This document shows, piece after piece, positions 1 through 9,501 of a stretch of 64,000 nucleotides of DNA. The position numbers and the translations under genes are program-made. Below the pieces are notes generated by a model that worked only from the letters and a program-made list of their open reading frames with translations, searched no databases and had not been told where the DNA came from. The number at the start of each line of letters is the position of its first letter. The first letter of the stretch is position 1. Origin of the DNA: Streptomyces sp. 1331.2 (GTDB taxonomy: Bacteria; Actinomycetota; Actinomycetes; Streptomycetales; Streptomycetaceae); the NCBI RefSeq assembly GCF_900199205.1, contig NZ_OBMJ01000001.1:6565001-6629000 (forward strand). Reading direction: 5' to 3'.

Positions 1-28
1 GCAGCGGGGATCAGCCCCGGGCGTGGGC

Positions 29-1318
29 TCAGCCCTTGAGCAGCTTGTTGCACTGCTCGACGGCGGAGTCCAGCGCCTGCTTGGAGCCGGCGTCGCCGCT
101 CATGGCCAGGGCGATCTGCTGGTTGACGATGGTGCTCATCGCGTCGTCGACCTGGACCGGCTGGATGAGCTTGGCCTCGGCCAGCGACTTGAAGGCGATC
201 ACCTTGGCGTCGCCCGCGTTGCTGCCGTCGCTCCTGCTGAAGAACGGGTCGTTCGCCGAAGCCTTGGTGGACGGGAAGATGCTGGTCAGGTGGGCGAAGG
301 CGGCCTGGTTCTCGGCGCTGGTGACCCAGCGGGCGAGGGCGACCGCGGCGGCCGGGTTCTTGGTGCCCTTGGGGATGGACAGGCCCTGGACGTACAGCGG
401 CGGGGTGGCCATCGCGGGGGACGGGACGACCTTCGGGGCGAGCGTCGGGTTGTCGGTGGCGAGGCTGGTGATGTAGTTGGCGCCGGCGGTCGTCCAGGCG
501 ACGGTGCCGGCGTTGAAGAGCTTGGAGTTTCCGGCGTAGGTGTTGGTCAGGACGTCGTTCGGCAGCAGGCCCGCCTTGAAGGCGTCGCGGTACTTGTCGA
601 GCAGCGCGGCGGCCTCGGGGGTGTTGAAGGTGAAGCTCTTGCCGTCGTCGGACATGATCTTCACACCGGCGTTGTAGAGGTCGCCGATGCCGGGTTTGCG
701 GCTCATCAAGTAGGCCTTGCCGCCGGACTTCTCCTTCATCACCCGAGCCTGGGCGATCAGTTCGTCCAGGGTGGTCGGAGGCTTCTTCGGGTCCAGGCCG
801 TACTGCGTGAGGAGGTCCGAACTCCAGTAGTTGACATCGGTGTTGAGGTACCAGGGGTAGCCGAAGGTGCCCTGGAGGCCGGCGTAGCGGTAGGCGTCGA
901 CGCCGCCGGCGACGTACTCGTCGGCGAGCTTGGGGTCGGCCTTGGCGACGTCCAGCAGGAGGTCCTTCCTGGCGAGCGGGAGGGCGAAGTCGGGCGGGAG
1001 GTTGACCACGTCGGGCAGGGTGCCGGCGGCGGCCTGGCTGAGCACCTTGTCGGAGTAGCCCTCGCCGGGCTGGTCGAGCCATTCGACCTCGACGCCGGGG
1101 TACTTCTTCTTGAAGCCGTCGATGACGCCCTGCATGTAGTCGGTGAACTTCGGTTTGAGCGCCCAGGTCTGGAGCGAGACCTTGCCCTTGACCTCGCCGG
1201 TGGCGGCCGCACTCGCCACTCTGTCGCTGTTCCCGGTGTCGCCGGAACCGAGCCCGCAGCCGGTGAGTGCGGCGGCGGTGAGGGCCGTTGTCGTCAGTGC
1301 CGCCCAAATTCTTCGCAT
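29..1318 (-). CDS. Sugar ABC transporter substrate-binding lipoprotein
   Basis: Family 1 extracellular solute-binding protein (429 aa), the likely sugar receptor of a CUT1-type ABC importer. The chosen ATG at 1318 follows a GGGAGA ribosome site and gives a clean lipoprotein signal ending in lipobox LTGC (Cys21); an upstream ATG at 1438 would put 40 unhydrophobic residues ahead of the signal. The mature part has the usual SBP features (LQTWALKPKFTDYMQGVI near the N terminus, a YLMSRKPGIGDLY segment, C-terminal QALDSAVEQCNKLLKG). Permease genes would be expected past the left edge of the window, so this is probably the first gene of an operon leaving the window. It is divergent from the LacI regulator and shares an operator-like palindrome with the GH85 gene, which suggests uptake of mannose-type oligosaccharides released from N-glycans. 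The substrate is inferred from context, not from the protein itself. Confidence 0.93.
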   Translation of the reverse strand: MRRIWAALTTTALTAAALTGCGLGSGDTGNSDRVASAAATGEVKGKVSLQTWALKPKFTDYMQGVIDGFKKKYPGVEVEWLDQPGEGYSDKVLSQAAAGTLPDVVNLPPDFALPLARKDLLLDVAKADPKLADEYVAGGVDAYRYAGLQGTFGYPWYLNTDVNYWSSDLLTQYGLDPKKPPTTLDELIAQARVMKEKSGGKAYLMSRKPGIGDLYNAGVKIMSDDGKSFTFNTPEAAALLDKYRDAFKAGLLPNDVLTNTYAGNSKLFNAGTVAWTTAGANYITSLATDNPTLAPKVVPSPAMATPPLYVQGLSIPKGTKNPAAAVALARWVTSAENQAAFAHLTSIFPSTKASANDPFFSRSDGSNAGDAKVIAFKSLAEAKLIQPVQVDDAMSTIVNQQIALAMSGDAGSKQALDSAVEQCNKLLKG

Positions 1319-1383
1319 GAGGGTCTCCCGGTGGTCCTGGGGTTCTGGGATGGGGTGGGGGGTGTGTTTCAGAACCTGCATAA

Positions 1384-1438
1384 CTAAACCGGTCCAGCTC
1401 TGGCAGGGACTATGCTCCGGCCTAAACTTGGCTGTCAA
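1384..1438 (-). promoter_or_regulatory. Promoter of the sugar-binding gene with LacI operator
   Basis: On the minus strand TTGACA (1438-1433) and CATAGT (1414-1409) lie 18 bp apart, a good sigma-70-like pair about 90 bp upstream of the lipoprotein start. Just downstream, where transcription would begin, is the 14-bp near-palindrome CTAAACCGGTCCAG (1384-1397). The same element with one base different occurs in the GH85 promoter. Its size, CCGG centre and position next to a lacI-type gene fit a LacI-family operator acting as a repression site. Binding is inferred. Confidence 0.6.
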
Positions 1439-1455
1439 GAGAGGAGTCGGGATCT

Positions 1456-2496
1456 GTGGGCAGACCGACGATCGCCGACATCGCCCGCCAGGCCGGTGTC
1501 TCCAAGGGCGCGGTGTCCTTCGCGCTCAACGGCCGGCCGGGCGTGAGCGAGGCGACCAGGGCCCGGATCCTGCGGGTCGCCGAGGAGATGAACTGGCGCC
1601 CGCACAGCGCCGCCCGTGCCCTCGGCGGCGCCAGGGCCGACGCCGTCGGGCTGGTGATCGCCCGCCCGGCCCGCACCATCGGCGTCGAGCCGTTCTTCAG
1701 CCAACTGCTCTCCGGGCTCCAGGCGGTGCTCTCGGCGAGCTCCGTCGCGCTGCACCTGATGGTCGTCGAGGACACCGCCGCCGAGATCGAGGTCTACCGC
1801 CGCTGGGCCTCCGAGCACCGGGTCGACGGCTTCGTCCTGGTCGACCTGCAGGTCAAGGACCCGCGGCTGCCGGTGCTGGACGAACTCGGGCTGCCCGCCG
1901 TCGTCCTGGGCGGGCCCGGCAAGGGCGGCAACCAGCTGCGGATCTGGGCCGACGACCGGGAGGCGATGCTCTCGATCGTCGACTACCTGGCCGCCATCGG
2001 GCACCGCCGGATCGCCCACCTCGCCGGGCTGCCGCACTTCCAGCACACCCAGCGGCGGATCCGCGCGCTGCGCGACGCCTCGCGCCGGCTCGGCCTGGAG
2101 GAGGCGGTGTCGGTGCCCACCGACTTCAGCGACGCCGAGGGCGCGGCCGCCACCCGCACCCTGCTCTCCCGGGCCCGGCGGCCCACCGCGATCGTGTACG
2201 ACAGCGACGTGATGGCCGTCGCGGGGCTCGGCGTGGCCGGGGAGATGGGCGTCGCGGTGCCCGGGGAGCTGTCCATCGTCTCCTTCGACGACTCGGTGCT
2301 GGCCCGGATCGTCCACCCGCCGCTGACCGCGCTCAGCCGGGACACCTTCGCGCTCGGCGAGCAGGTCGCGCGCAGCCTGCTGGAGGCGCTGGACGAGGCC
2401 GGGCCGGGGCGGGACCTGCAGATGCCGACACCGCGGCTGACCGTGCGGGAGTCCACCTCGCCGCCGGGGGGTGGCGGGGCCGGTTCCGTGGCCTGA
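1456..2496 (+). CDS. LacI-family transcriptional regulator
   Basis: A 346-aa LacI/GalR regulator. Residues 1-46 form the DNA-binding domain (TIADIARQAGVSKGAVSFAL then NGRPGVSE, with the hinge helix near ARALGGARAD). The rest is a periplasmic-binding-protein-like effector domain, including GVAVPGELSIVSFDDS near the C terminus. The GTG start at 1456 is preceded by GAGAGGAG. It stands between the divergent sugar-binding lipoprotein and the GH85/GH38 genes. The CTRAACCGGTYYAG palindromes in both flanking promoters are its most likely targets, so it probably represses N-glycan uptake and degradation until a mannose-containing oligosaccharide appears. The inducer is unknown. Confidence 0.95.
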   Translation: MGRPTIADIARQAGVSKGAVSFALNGRPGVSEATRARILRVAEEMNWRPHSAARALGGARADAVGLVIARPARTIGVEPFFSQLLSGLQAVLSASSVALHLMVVEDTAAEIEVYRRWASEHRVDGFVLVDLQVKDPRLPVLDELGLPAVVLGGPGKGGNQLRIWADDREAMLSIVDYLAAIGHRRIAHLAGLPHFQHTQRRIRALRDASRRLGLEEAVSVPTDFSDAEGAAATRTLLSRARRPTAIVYDSDVMAVAGLGVAGEMGVAVPGELSIVSFDDSVLARIVHPPLTALSRDTFALGEQVARSLLEALDEAGPGRDLQMPTPRLTVRESTSPPGGGGAGSVA

Positions 2497-2559
2497 GCCG
2501 CGCTTCCGTCGCGGGTTCCAGCTCCGGTTCCTCCTCCGGAGTGGTTGCTGCGCGAGTCG

Positions 2560-2588
2560 TTGACAGCGATTCTGAACCGGTTTAGCCT
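2560..2588 (+). promoter_or_regulatory. GH85 promoter overlapping LacI operator
   Basis: TTGACA (2560-2565) and TAGCCT (2583-2588) are separated by exactly 17 bp. The palindrome CTGAACCGGTTTAG (2572-2585) fills the spacer and touches the -10 box, so a bound regulator would block RNA polymerase. Its reverse complement, CTAAACCGGTTCAG, differs at one base from the element upstream of the sugar-binding gene (1384-1397). Confidence 0.7.
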
Positions 2589-2642
2589 CGCAGCGCCGAG
2601 CGGGCCCGCTCGGCGCGCTCTGCTCCGGAATCCTTCGGCCTT

Positions 2643-2684
2643 CCGGCACGCGTTTCCCGGCACGCGTTTCCCGGCACGCGTTTC
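2643..2684 (+). repeat. Three tandem 14-bp repeats in the GH85 leader
   Basis: Three perfect, contiguous copies of CCGGCACGCGTTTC, each containing the ACGCGT palindrome. They lie between the -10 box (2588) and the GH85 ATG (2771), in what should be the 5' untranslated region. The period is not a multiple of three, consistent with non-coding DNA. Function unknown. Confidence 0.85.
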
Positions 2685-2770
2685 CAGCACCGGCACCGCC
2701 CGCATGCACCCCGGGCCCCGTACGCGACGGCCGGCCCGCCCCCACCCCCTCCGCGCGATCGGAGCCCCGC

Positions 2771-5227
2771 ATGTCACGACGCCTCCCTCTGCTGCTCAGC
2801 GCCGCCTTGGCGACGGCGGTGCTGACCGCCACCCCCGCGGCCTGGGCCGCGCCGCCACCGGCCGCGGCTTCCGCGGTGGTGCCGACCGCCGCGGCCGGCC
2901 CGGGCAGCCAGCCCTTCGCCTCCTACTGGTACCCCGGCACCATCCTCACCTGGGACCCGGCCACCGACCCGGACGCCCGCTTCAACCGCTCCCGCGTCCC
3001 GCTCCAGCCGCGCACCAGCGACCCGGTGCTCAAGGCCAACCCCAACGCCCGTACCGGCGAAGGGAAGATCGCCTCGCTGGTCTCCTTCGCCCCCACCTCC
3101 AACAACCCCTCGCAGGGCTCCGCCGACCCCAACTACTACGCCTTCGGCTACTGGCAGTACGTCGACAAGCTGGTGTTCTGGGGCGGCTCGGCGAGCGAGG
3201 GTCTGATCCTCGCCCCCAACCCGACGGTGATCGACGCCGCTCACCGCAACGGCGTCAAGGTCTACGGCACCGTCTTCTTCCCGCCCGCCGCGTACGGCGG
3301 CCAGCTCCAGTGGGTGCGCGACTTCGTCCAGAAGTCCGGCAGCCGCTACCCCGTCGCCGACAAGCTCACCCAGGCCGCGCAGTACTACGGTTTCGACGGC
3401 TGGTTCATCAACCAGGAGACCGGCGGCGGCGATTCGACCCTCGCCGGCGAGCTGCGCAACCTCATGCAGTACACCAAGGCGCAGAGCGGCACCGAGTTCA
3501 TGTGGTACGACGCGATGACCACCTCCGGCTCGGTCAACTGGCAGAACGCCCTCACTTCCGCCAACTCGCCCTTCCTGCAGGACGGTTCGAAGCGGACCTC
3601 GGACTCGATGTTCCTGAACTTCGACTGGTCGGCCGGCGGCCTGGACTCCTCGCGCACACTCGCCCGCCAACTCGGCCGCAGCGAGTACGAGCTCTACTCC
3701 GGCATCGACACCGAGGCCAACGGCTACAACTCCTCGGTGGACTGGAACACCCTCTTCCCGCCCGGCAGCCCGCACACCACCTCGCTGGGCCTCTACCGCC
3801 CGGAGTGGACCTGGAAGTCCGCCACCGACCGCGCCGACTTCTACACCAAGGACGCCCGCTACTGGGTCGGCGCCGCCAGCGACCCGTCCCGTACGGATCT
3901 TTCGTCGAGCTGGCCCGGCCTGGCCGGCTACGTCGCCGAGTCCTCACCGATCACCGCCAAGCCCTTCGTCACCAACTTCGACACCGGGCAGGGCGACTTC
4001 TACAACGCGGCCGGCACCCGGGTGGCCACCGGCGGCTGGAACAACCTCTCGCTCCAGGACGTCCCGCCCACCTACCGTTGGGTGGTCGACTCCGGCGGCA
4101 GCAGGCTGACCCCGTCCGTCGACTTCACGGACTCCTACCAGGGCGGCTCCTCGCTGCGGCTCACCGGCACCCTGGACGCCGCCAACACCGTCCGGCTGTA
4201 CGAGACCAAGCTGCCGGTCGCCGCCACCACCAAGCTGGACCTGGTCGTCAAGACCCCGGCCGCCGGGCCGACCAAGCTCAAGGCCGCCGTCGCCTTCACC
4301 GACGCGCCGAACAGCTTCACCACGATCGACGTCGGAGCGGACGCCGGCAGCGGCTGGGAGCGCCACACCCTCGACCTCTCCCCGTACGCGGGCCGCACCA
4401 TCGCCCAGATCGCGCTCCGGGTCGAGGGCTCCGACCCCGCGTACGACCTGCGGGTCGGCCGAATCGCCGTGTACGACGGCACGGTGGAGACCCCGGCGGC
4501 GCCGAGCGGCCTCACCGTGCTCGGCGCGAGCGACGTGACGGCCGGCTCCAGCCAGTCCCTGCGGCTGTCCTGGACGGCGGCGCCCGGCGGCAACGTGCAC
4601 CACTACGAGGTGTACCGGCGCAACGCCGACGGCAGCCGGACCTTCCTCGGCGCGACGCCCAACGACGCCTACTTCGTCGGCCGCCTCGACCGGGCCGGCG
4701 GCGAAGCGGCCACCACGCTGGACGTCGAGGCCGTGTCCACCACCTACGGACGCTCCAACGCGGCCTCGACGAGCGTGGGGTGGAACAGCACGCCGCCGAC
4801 CTCGGGCAACCTGGCGCTCAACCGGCCGGCCACCGCCTCCGGCCAGTGCAACACCAACGAGGGCCCGGGCAAGGCCGTCAACGGCAGCGTGAACGGCGGT
4901 AACAGCGACAAGTGGTGCACGCTGACCTCCGCCAAGTGGCTTGAGGTGGACCTCGGTTCGGCGAAGCAGCTGTCGAAGTTCGTGGTCAAGCACGCGTCGG
5001 CGGGCGGCGAGAGCGCCTCGTACAACACCCGTGACTTCTCCGTCCAGGTCCGGTCCGGCACGAGCGACCCCTGGACGACGGTCGCCACCGTCACCGGCAA
5101 CACCGCCGGTACCACCACCCATCCGGTGAACACCACCGCTCGCTACGTGCGGCTGGTCGTCACCAAGCCGACCCAGAGCACCGATCCGGCCGCCCGCATC
5201 TACGAGTTCGAGGCCTGGGGCGTATAG
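2771..5227 (+). CDS. Secreted GH85 endo-beta-N-acetylglucosaminidase
   Basis: An 818-aa secreted ENGase, which cuts the GlcNAc-GlcNAc core of N-glycans and frees high-mannose chains. A signal peptide covers about residues 1-27 (...TPAAWAAPPP). The GH85 barrel shows the hallmark YYGFDGWFINQETGG, with the assisting Asn214 and the catalytic Glu216, plus VYGTVFFPPAAYGG and FMWYDAMTTSG. A beta-sandwich and a fibronectin-like segment (SGLTVLGASD... HHYEVYRRNADGSR) follow. The last 140 or so residues are an F5/8 type C (discoidin/CBM32-like) module starting at NLALNRPATASGQCN. It is followed 47 bp later by the GH38 mannosidase, with which it forms an operon under the LacI-type promoter at 2560. Confidence 0.95.
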   Translation: MSRRLPLLLSAALATAVLTATPAAWAAPPPAAASAVVPTAAAGPGSQPFASYWYPGTILTWDPATDPDARFNRSRVPLQPRTSDPVLKANPNARTGEGKIASLVSFAPTSNNPSQGSADPNYYAFGYWQYVDKLVFWGGSASEGLILAPNPTVIDAAHRNGVKVYGTVFFPPAAYGGQLQWVRDFVQKSGSRYPVADKLTQAAQYYGFDGWFINQETGGGDSTLAGELRNLMQYTKAQSGTEFMWYDAMTTSGSVNWQNALTSANSPFLQDGSKRTSDSMFLNFDWSAGGLDSSRTLARQLGRSEYELYSGIDTEANGYNSSVDWNTLFPPGSPHTTSLGLYRPEWTWKSATDRADFYTKDARYWVGAASDPSRTDLSSSWPGLAGYVAESSPITAKPFVTNFDTGQGDFYNAAGTRVATGGWNNLSLQDVPPTYRWVVDSGGSRLTPSVDFTDSYQGGSSLRLTGTLDAANTVRLYETKLPVAATTKLDLVVKTPAAGPTKLKAAVAFTDAPNSFTTIDVGADAGSGWERHTLDLSPYAGRTIAQIALRVEGSDPAYDLRVGRIAVYDGTVETPAAPSGLTVLGASDVTAGSSQSLRLSWTAAPGGNVHHYEVYRRNADGSRTFLGATPNDAYFVGRLDRAGGEAATTLDVEAVSTTYGRSNAASTSVGWNSTPPTSGNLALNRPATASGQCNTNEGPGKAVNGSVNGGNSDKWCTLTSAKWLEVDLGSAKQLSKFVVKHASAGGESASYNTRDFSVQVRSGTSDPWTTVATVTGNTAGTTTHPVNTTARYVRLVVTKPTQSTDPAARIYEFEAWGV

Positions 5228-5274
5228 CCCCGCCCTGGTCTTCGGAAGTTCGATCTCCGGAAAGGACCACCCCC

Positions 5275-8200
5275 GTGCCGGTCACCATCACCGCCGTAGA
5301 AAGCACCGACCTGTTCGTCGGCCCCGAGGACGCCCCGCGCCAGCTCCTGCGGGTGACGATCGAGGGCCCGGCCGCCGCCCGGATCACCGTCAGCGGCCCG
5401 GGCGTCCGCGGCGAGGCGACCGGCACGGGGCCGGTCGAAGTCCCGCTGGAGATCGCCGCCGAAGCCCGGCCGGGCGACCGGATCCCGGTCACGGTCGGCT
5501 GCGAAGACGCCCGTGCGGAAGGGGTGTTGGAGGTTGCCGAACCGGGCTGGACGATGTTCCTGGTCTCGCACTTCCACTACGACCCGGTCTGGTGGAACAC
5601 CCAGGCCGCCTACACCTCCCCGTGGGACCTGCTCGCCGCCGACGCCACCACCCGGCCCCGCTGGGAGCGCAACGGCTTCGCACTCGTCGACGCCCACCTG
5701 GACCTCGCCCTGCGGGACCCGGTGTACAAGTTCGTCCTCGCCGAAGTCGACTACCTGAAGCCGTACTTCGACCAGCATCCCGAACGCCGCGCGACCCTGC
5801 GGCTGCTGCTGGAGCGGAGGCAGGTCGAACTCGTCGGCGGCACCTACAACGAGCCGAACACCAACCTCACCGGCGCCGAGGCCACCATCCGCAACCTCGT
5901 CCACGGCATCGGCTACCAGCGCGACATCCTCGGCGGCGACCCGCAGACCGCCTGGCAGCTCGACGTGTTCGGACACGACCCGCAGTTCCCCGGCCACCTC
6001 GCCGCGGCCGGCCTCACCGGCAGCGCCTGGGCCCGCGGCCCGTTCCACCAGTGGGGCCCGATCCAGAAGAACTTCCGCGAGGCCGAGGACGACGCCCGGG
6101 TGATGCAGTTCCCGAGCGAGTTCGAGTGGATCGCCCCCGGCGGCGAGGGCGTGCTCACCCACTACATGCCGCACCACTACTCGGCCGGCTGGTGGATGGA
6201 CTCCTCGCCCGATCTCGCCACCGCCGAGCAGGCCGTCTACGCGCTGTACCGCAAGCTCAAGCCCGTCGGCGCCACGAAGAACCTGCTGCTGCCCGTCGGG
6301 ACGGACTACACCCCGCCGAACAAGTGGGTCACCGAGATCCACCGCTCCTGGCCGGCCAAGTACCTCTGGCCCCGGTTCGTCTGCGCCACCCCGCGCGACT
6401 TCCTCGACGCCGTCCGTGCCGAACTCGCCTCGACGGGACGGCGACCCAGCCCCCAGACCCGCGACATGAACCCGGTCTACACCGGCAAGGACGTCTCCTA
6501 CATCGACACCAAGCAGGCCCAACGGGCCGGCGAGGTCGCGGCGGTGGACGCCGAGAAGCTCGCCACCCTCGCCGCCGTCCACGGACTCGGCCGCTACCCG
6601 AGCGCGGCGCTGGACAAGGTCTGGCGCCACCTCGCCTACGGCGCCCACCACGACGCCATCACCGGCTCCGAGTCGGACCAGGTGTACCTGGACCTGCTGG
6701 GCGGCTGGCGGGAGGCGTACGACCTGGCCGCCGCCGTCCGGGACGCTTCGCTGGACGCGCTCACGGCGCGGATCTCCACGGTGGGGGAGGGGGCGGCCGT
6801 CGTGGTCACCAACACGCTCTCCTTCGACCGGAGTGACCTGGTGACGGTCGAACTCCCCGCCGGTGTACGGTCGGTGAGGGTCGTGGACGATGTAGGTGCG
6901 GCCGTACCGAGCGCCGTCGACCGGGGGACGCTGCGGTTCCTCGCCTCCTCCGTGCCGGCGCTCGGCTGGCGCACCTGGCGCCTGGTGGACGGCGACGCGG
7001 AGCAGCCCTGGACGGCGGCGGAGGGCGTCTGCATCACCAACCAGCGGTACCGCGTCACCGCCGACCCGGCGCGCGGCGGCGGGCTCTCCTCCGTCTACGA
7101 CCTCCGGTACGAGCGGGAGTTGATCCAGGACGGCCGGATCGGCAACGAACTGCGGGTGTACGAGGAGTACCCGCAGCACCCCGACTTCGGCGAGGGCCCC
7201 TGGCACCTGGTGCCGAGCGGCCCGGTCGTCGGCTCCGGCGATTCCAAGGCTGCATCCGTCCGCCGGGAGACCGGGCCGCTCGGCGAGCGCCTGGTGATCG
7301 AGGGGACGGTCGACTCCGTCCGGTACGCGCAGACCGTGACGCTGTGGCGCGGCCTCGACCGGGTGGACTGCCGCACCCGGGTCCTGGACCACTCCGGCTC
7401 CGACCGGCTGCTACGGCTGCGCTTCCCGGTCGACGTCCCCGGCGGCCTGCCGGTGAGCGAGGTCGCGGGCGCGGTCATCGGGCGCGGCTTCGCGATGCCC
7501 GAGGTGGACTCGGCGGAGGCGCCGTGGACGCCGGACAATCCGGCCCACACCTGGTTCGGGGTGGGCGCCACGGCGCGGGCCGTGCTGACCGACACGACCG
7601 GGACGGTGATCGGCTCGCGCGCCCTCGGCGTGGCGGAAGTCGTCGTCCCGACCCTGGACGAAGCCGCCGACGCCCGCCCGCTGGTGGTCGCCCTCGCCCG
7701 GGTCGGGGTCACCGCCACGACCTCGGCGGCGGACTGGGCCCGGTACGGCTGGCTGGCGGTGGACTCCAACCTGCCGGACTTCCGGATCGTCGTCGGTGCG
7801 CCAGAAGTCAACGATGTGGCACGGGAGTTGATCGAGCGGGCGGGCGAGGAGTGCGCGGCCGTGCTCAAGGCGCACGGCGCGGTGTGGGTGCCGGCGCTGA
7901 CCCCGCTCGCCGAGGTCTGGCGGCCGGATGCCGACCTGCGCGACCTGCGGTCGCTGCCCGCGCTGATCGTGTCCGACCTCTCCTCGCTGGTCGACGACCT
8001 CGCCGACGCCCGGATCACCGTCGTCTGCCCCTCCGTCGTCTGCCCCTCCGTCGTCCGCCCGTCCGTCGTCGACGACCAACTCGCCGACCACACCGTGGCC
8101 TTGCTCAGCTTCGGCCTGCCCGGCTTCGCGGTGGACACCACCGGCGCCCTGCACCTGTCGCTGATGCGGTCCTGCACCGGCTGGCCGTCCGGCGTCTGGA

Positions 8201-9501
8201 TCGACCCGCCCCGGCGCACCCTGCCCGACGCTACCTCCTTCCAACTCCAGCACTGGACCCATGAGTTCAGCTACGCACTGGTGGGCGGTGAGGGCGACTG
8301 GCGGGACCAGACCCTGCCTGCGCAGGGCCAGGAGTTCAACCACCCGCTGTACGCGCGGATCACCCCGGCCCAGGACGGCCCACTCCCGGCCACCCTCTCC
8401 TGGCTGCGGGTCGAGCCGCAGCGCGAGGTGCTGCTCGGCGCCCTCAAACCGGCCGGAAACCCGATCGCACGGGGCTCGGCGGCCCCGGCCGGGTGTGACG
8501 GCAGGGGCGACCTCACCGTGCGCCTGGTCGAGTCCACGGGCCTCGGGCGGACGGCACAGCTCGGCGGCGCTCTGGGCCTGGGTGACCTGCGCTCCGCCGA
8601 CCTGCTGGAACACCCGTACGGTCCAGCCGATTTGAACCTCCCCGGCTCCCGGATCGCCACCCTGCTCGCCGCGCCCAGCGTCACGGCACCGGCCGACGGA
8701 CCGACGCTCGGACCGACCGCCGAACCCGCCCAGCCGGTCCATGCCCGCTACTGGCTGCACAACCGGGGCCCGGCACCGCTCGGCTACCTGCCGGTGTCCG
8801 TCGGGGCCTCGCCCGGGCTGCTGCGGACGGCGGGGGAGGCGGTGACGCTCTCCGTCGCCCTCTCCTCGCAACTGCAGGACGCAGCCGTCGAGGGCACGGT
8901 CACCGTACTGCCGCCCGACGGCTGGGCCACCAGCCTCGGCAGCCACCCGTACCGGCTCGCACCCGCTGGTCACCTGCGCTTCCCGGTCACCCTCACCCCG
9001 CCGGCCGACGCCCAGCCCGGGCTGCACTTCGCCGTCGTCCGGATCGAACACGGCGGCCAGCAGATCGAGGACGTGGTCACGATCGCCGTCGGCGACCTGC
9101 CCGACCTGCTGCCCCTCCCCGGGGACGCCCCCGAGGACTGGACGGCCGCCCAGGGCACCAAGGCCACCACCGGACGTGCCACCGGCCTGGACGTCACCGT
9201 CTCCACCGAGACCGTCCGCGTCACCCCCGGCGGCCGATCCGTGCTGAGCCTCACCCTAACCAACCGCACCCGCGGCGAGATCCGCGGCGAGCTGCAACTG
9301 GTCTCGCCCTGGGGCACCTGGGAGGCTGTCGCCGACCCGGTCCGCGGCTTCACCGTTCCGGCCGGCTCCTCCACGGTGGTCGACTTCACGGTGTCCGCCG
9401 CCGAATCCGCCGAGCCCGGCTCGTTCTGGGCCCTCGCCAAGGTGATGTGGTTCGGCCGCTGCCAGTACGCCCCGACGGTGGCCCTGGTGGTGGAGGCATG
9501 A
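5275..9501 (+). CDS. GH38 alpha-mannosidase with NEW3-type C-terminal domain
   Basis: A 1408-aa glycoside hydrolase family 38 enzyme. The zinc/active-site motif HFHYDPVWW (His101, Asp103), the nucleophile motif WQLDVFGHDPQFP (Asp230) and the distal HHDAITGS (His458/459) are all present, matching the metal and catalytic residues of GH38 mannosidases. A long beta-rich C-terminal half ends in an NPCBM-associated NEW3-like domain (VTPGGRSVLSLTLTNRTRGE). No signal peptide is visible, so it probably acts inside the cell on imported oligomannose. The GTG start follows GGAAAGGA. It lies 47 bp after the GH85 gene, fitting sequential N-glycan breakdown. A tandem 15-bp repeat encodes VVCPSVVCPSVVRPS inside the enzyme. 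Confidence 0.94.
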   Translation: MPVTITAVESTDLFVGPEDAPRQLLRVTIEGPAAARITVSGPGVRGEATGTGPVEVPLEIAAEARPGDRIPVTVGCEDARAEGVLEVAEPGWTMFLVSHFHYDPVWWNTQAAYTSPWDLLAADATTRPRWERNGFALVDAHLDLALRDPVYKFVLAEVDYLKPYFDQHPERRATLRLLLERRQVELVGGTYNEPNTNLTGAEATIRNLVHGIGYQRDILGGDPQTAWQLDVFGHDPQFPGHLAAAGLTGSAWARGPFHQWGPIQKNFREAEDDARVMQFPSEFEWIAPGGEGVLTHYMPHHYSAGWWMDSSPDLATAEQAVYALYRKLKPVGATKNLLLPVGTDYTPPNKWVTEIHRSWPAKYLWPRFVCATPRDFLDAVRAELASTGRRPSPQTRDMNPVYTGKDVSYIDTKQAQRAGEVAAVDAEKLATLAAVHGLGRYPSAALDKVWRHLAYGAHHDAITGSESDQVYLDLLGGWREAYDLAAAVRDASLDALTARISTVGEGAAVVVTNTLSFDRSDLVTVELPAGVRSVRVVDDVGAAVPSAVDRGTLRFLASSVPALGWRTWRLVDGDAEQPWTAAEGVCITNQRYRVTADPARGGGLSSVYDLRYERELIQDGRIGNELRVYEEYPQHPDFGEGPWHLVPSGPVVGSGDSKAASVRRETGPLGERLVIEGTVDSVRYAQTVTLWRGLDRVDCRTRVLDHSGSDRLLRLRFPVDVPGGLPVSEVAGAVIGRGFAMPEVDSAEAPWTPDNPAHTWFGVGATARAVLTDTTGTVIGSRALGVAEVVVPTLDEAADARPLVVALARVGVTATTSAADWARYGWLAVDSNLPDFRIVVGAPEVNDVARELIERAGEECAAVLKAHGAVWVPALTPLAEVWRPDADLRDLRSLPALIVSDLSSLVDDLADARITVVCPSVVCPSVVRPSVVDDQLADHTVALLSFGLPGFAVDTTGALHLSLMRSCTGWPSGVWIDPPRRTLPDATSFQLQHWTHEFSYALVGGEGDWRDQTLPAQGQEFNHPLYARITPAQDGPLPATLSWLRVEPQREVLLGALKPAGNPIARGSAAPAGCDGRGDLTVRLVESTGLGRTAQLGGALGLGDLRSADLLEHPYGPADLNLPGSRIATLLAAPSVTAPADGPTLGPTAEPAQPVHARYWLHNRGPAPLGYLPVSVGASPGLLRTAGEAVTLSVALSSQLQDAAVEGTVTVLPPDGWATSLGSHPYRLAPAGHLRFPVTLTPPADAQPGLHFAVVRIEHGGQQIEDVVTIAVGDLPDLLPLPGDAPEDWTAAQGTKATTGRATGLDVTVSTETVRVTPGGRSVLSLTLTNRTRGEIRGELQLVSPWGTWEAVADPVRGFTVPAGSSTVVDFTVSAAESAEPGSFWALAKVMWFGRCQYAPTVALVVEA
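8020..8070 (+). repeat. In-frame 15-bp repeat inside the mannosidase gene
   Basis: Units GTCGTCTGCCCCTCC at 8020-8034 and 8035-8049 are identical, the third (8050-8064) differs at two bases, and a partial unit follows. They encode VVCPS repeats between two domains of the GH38 protein. The period preserves the reading frame, so copy-number change would only lengthen or shorten the segment. Confidence 0.8.
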
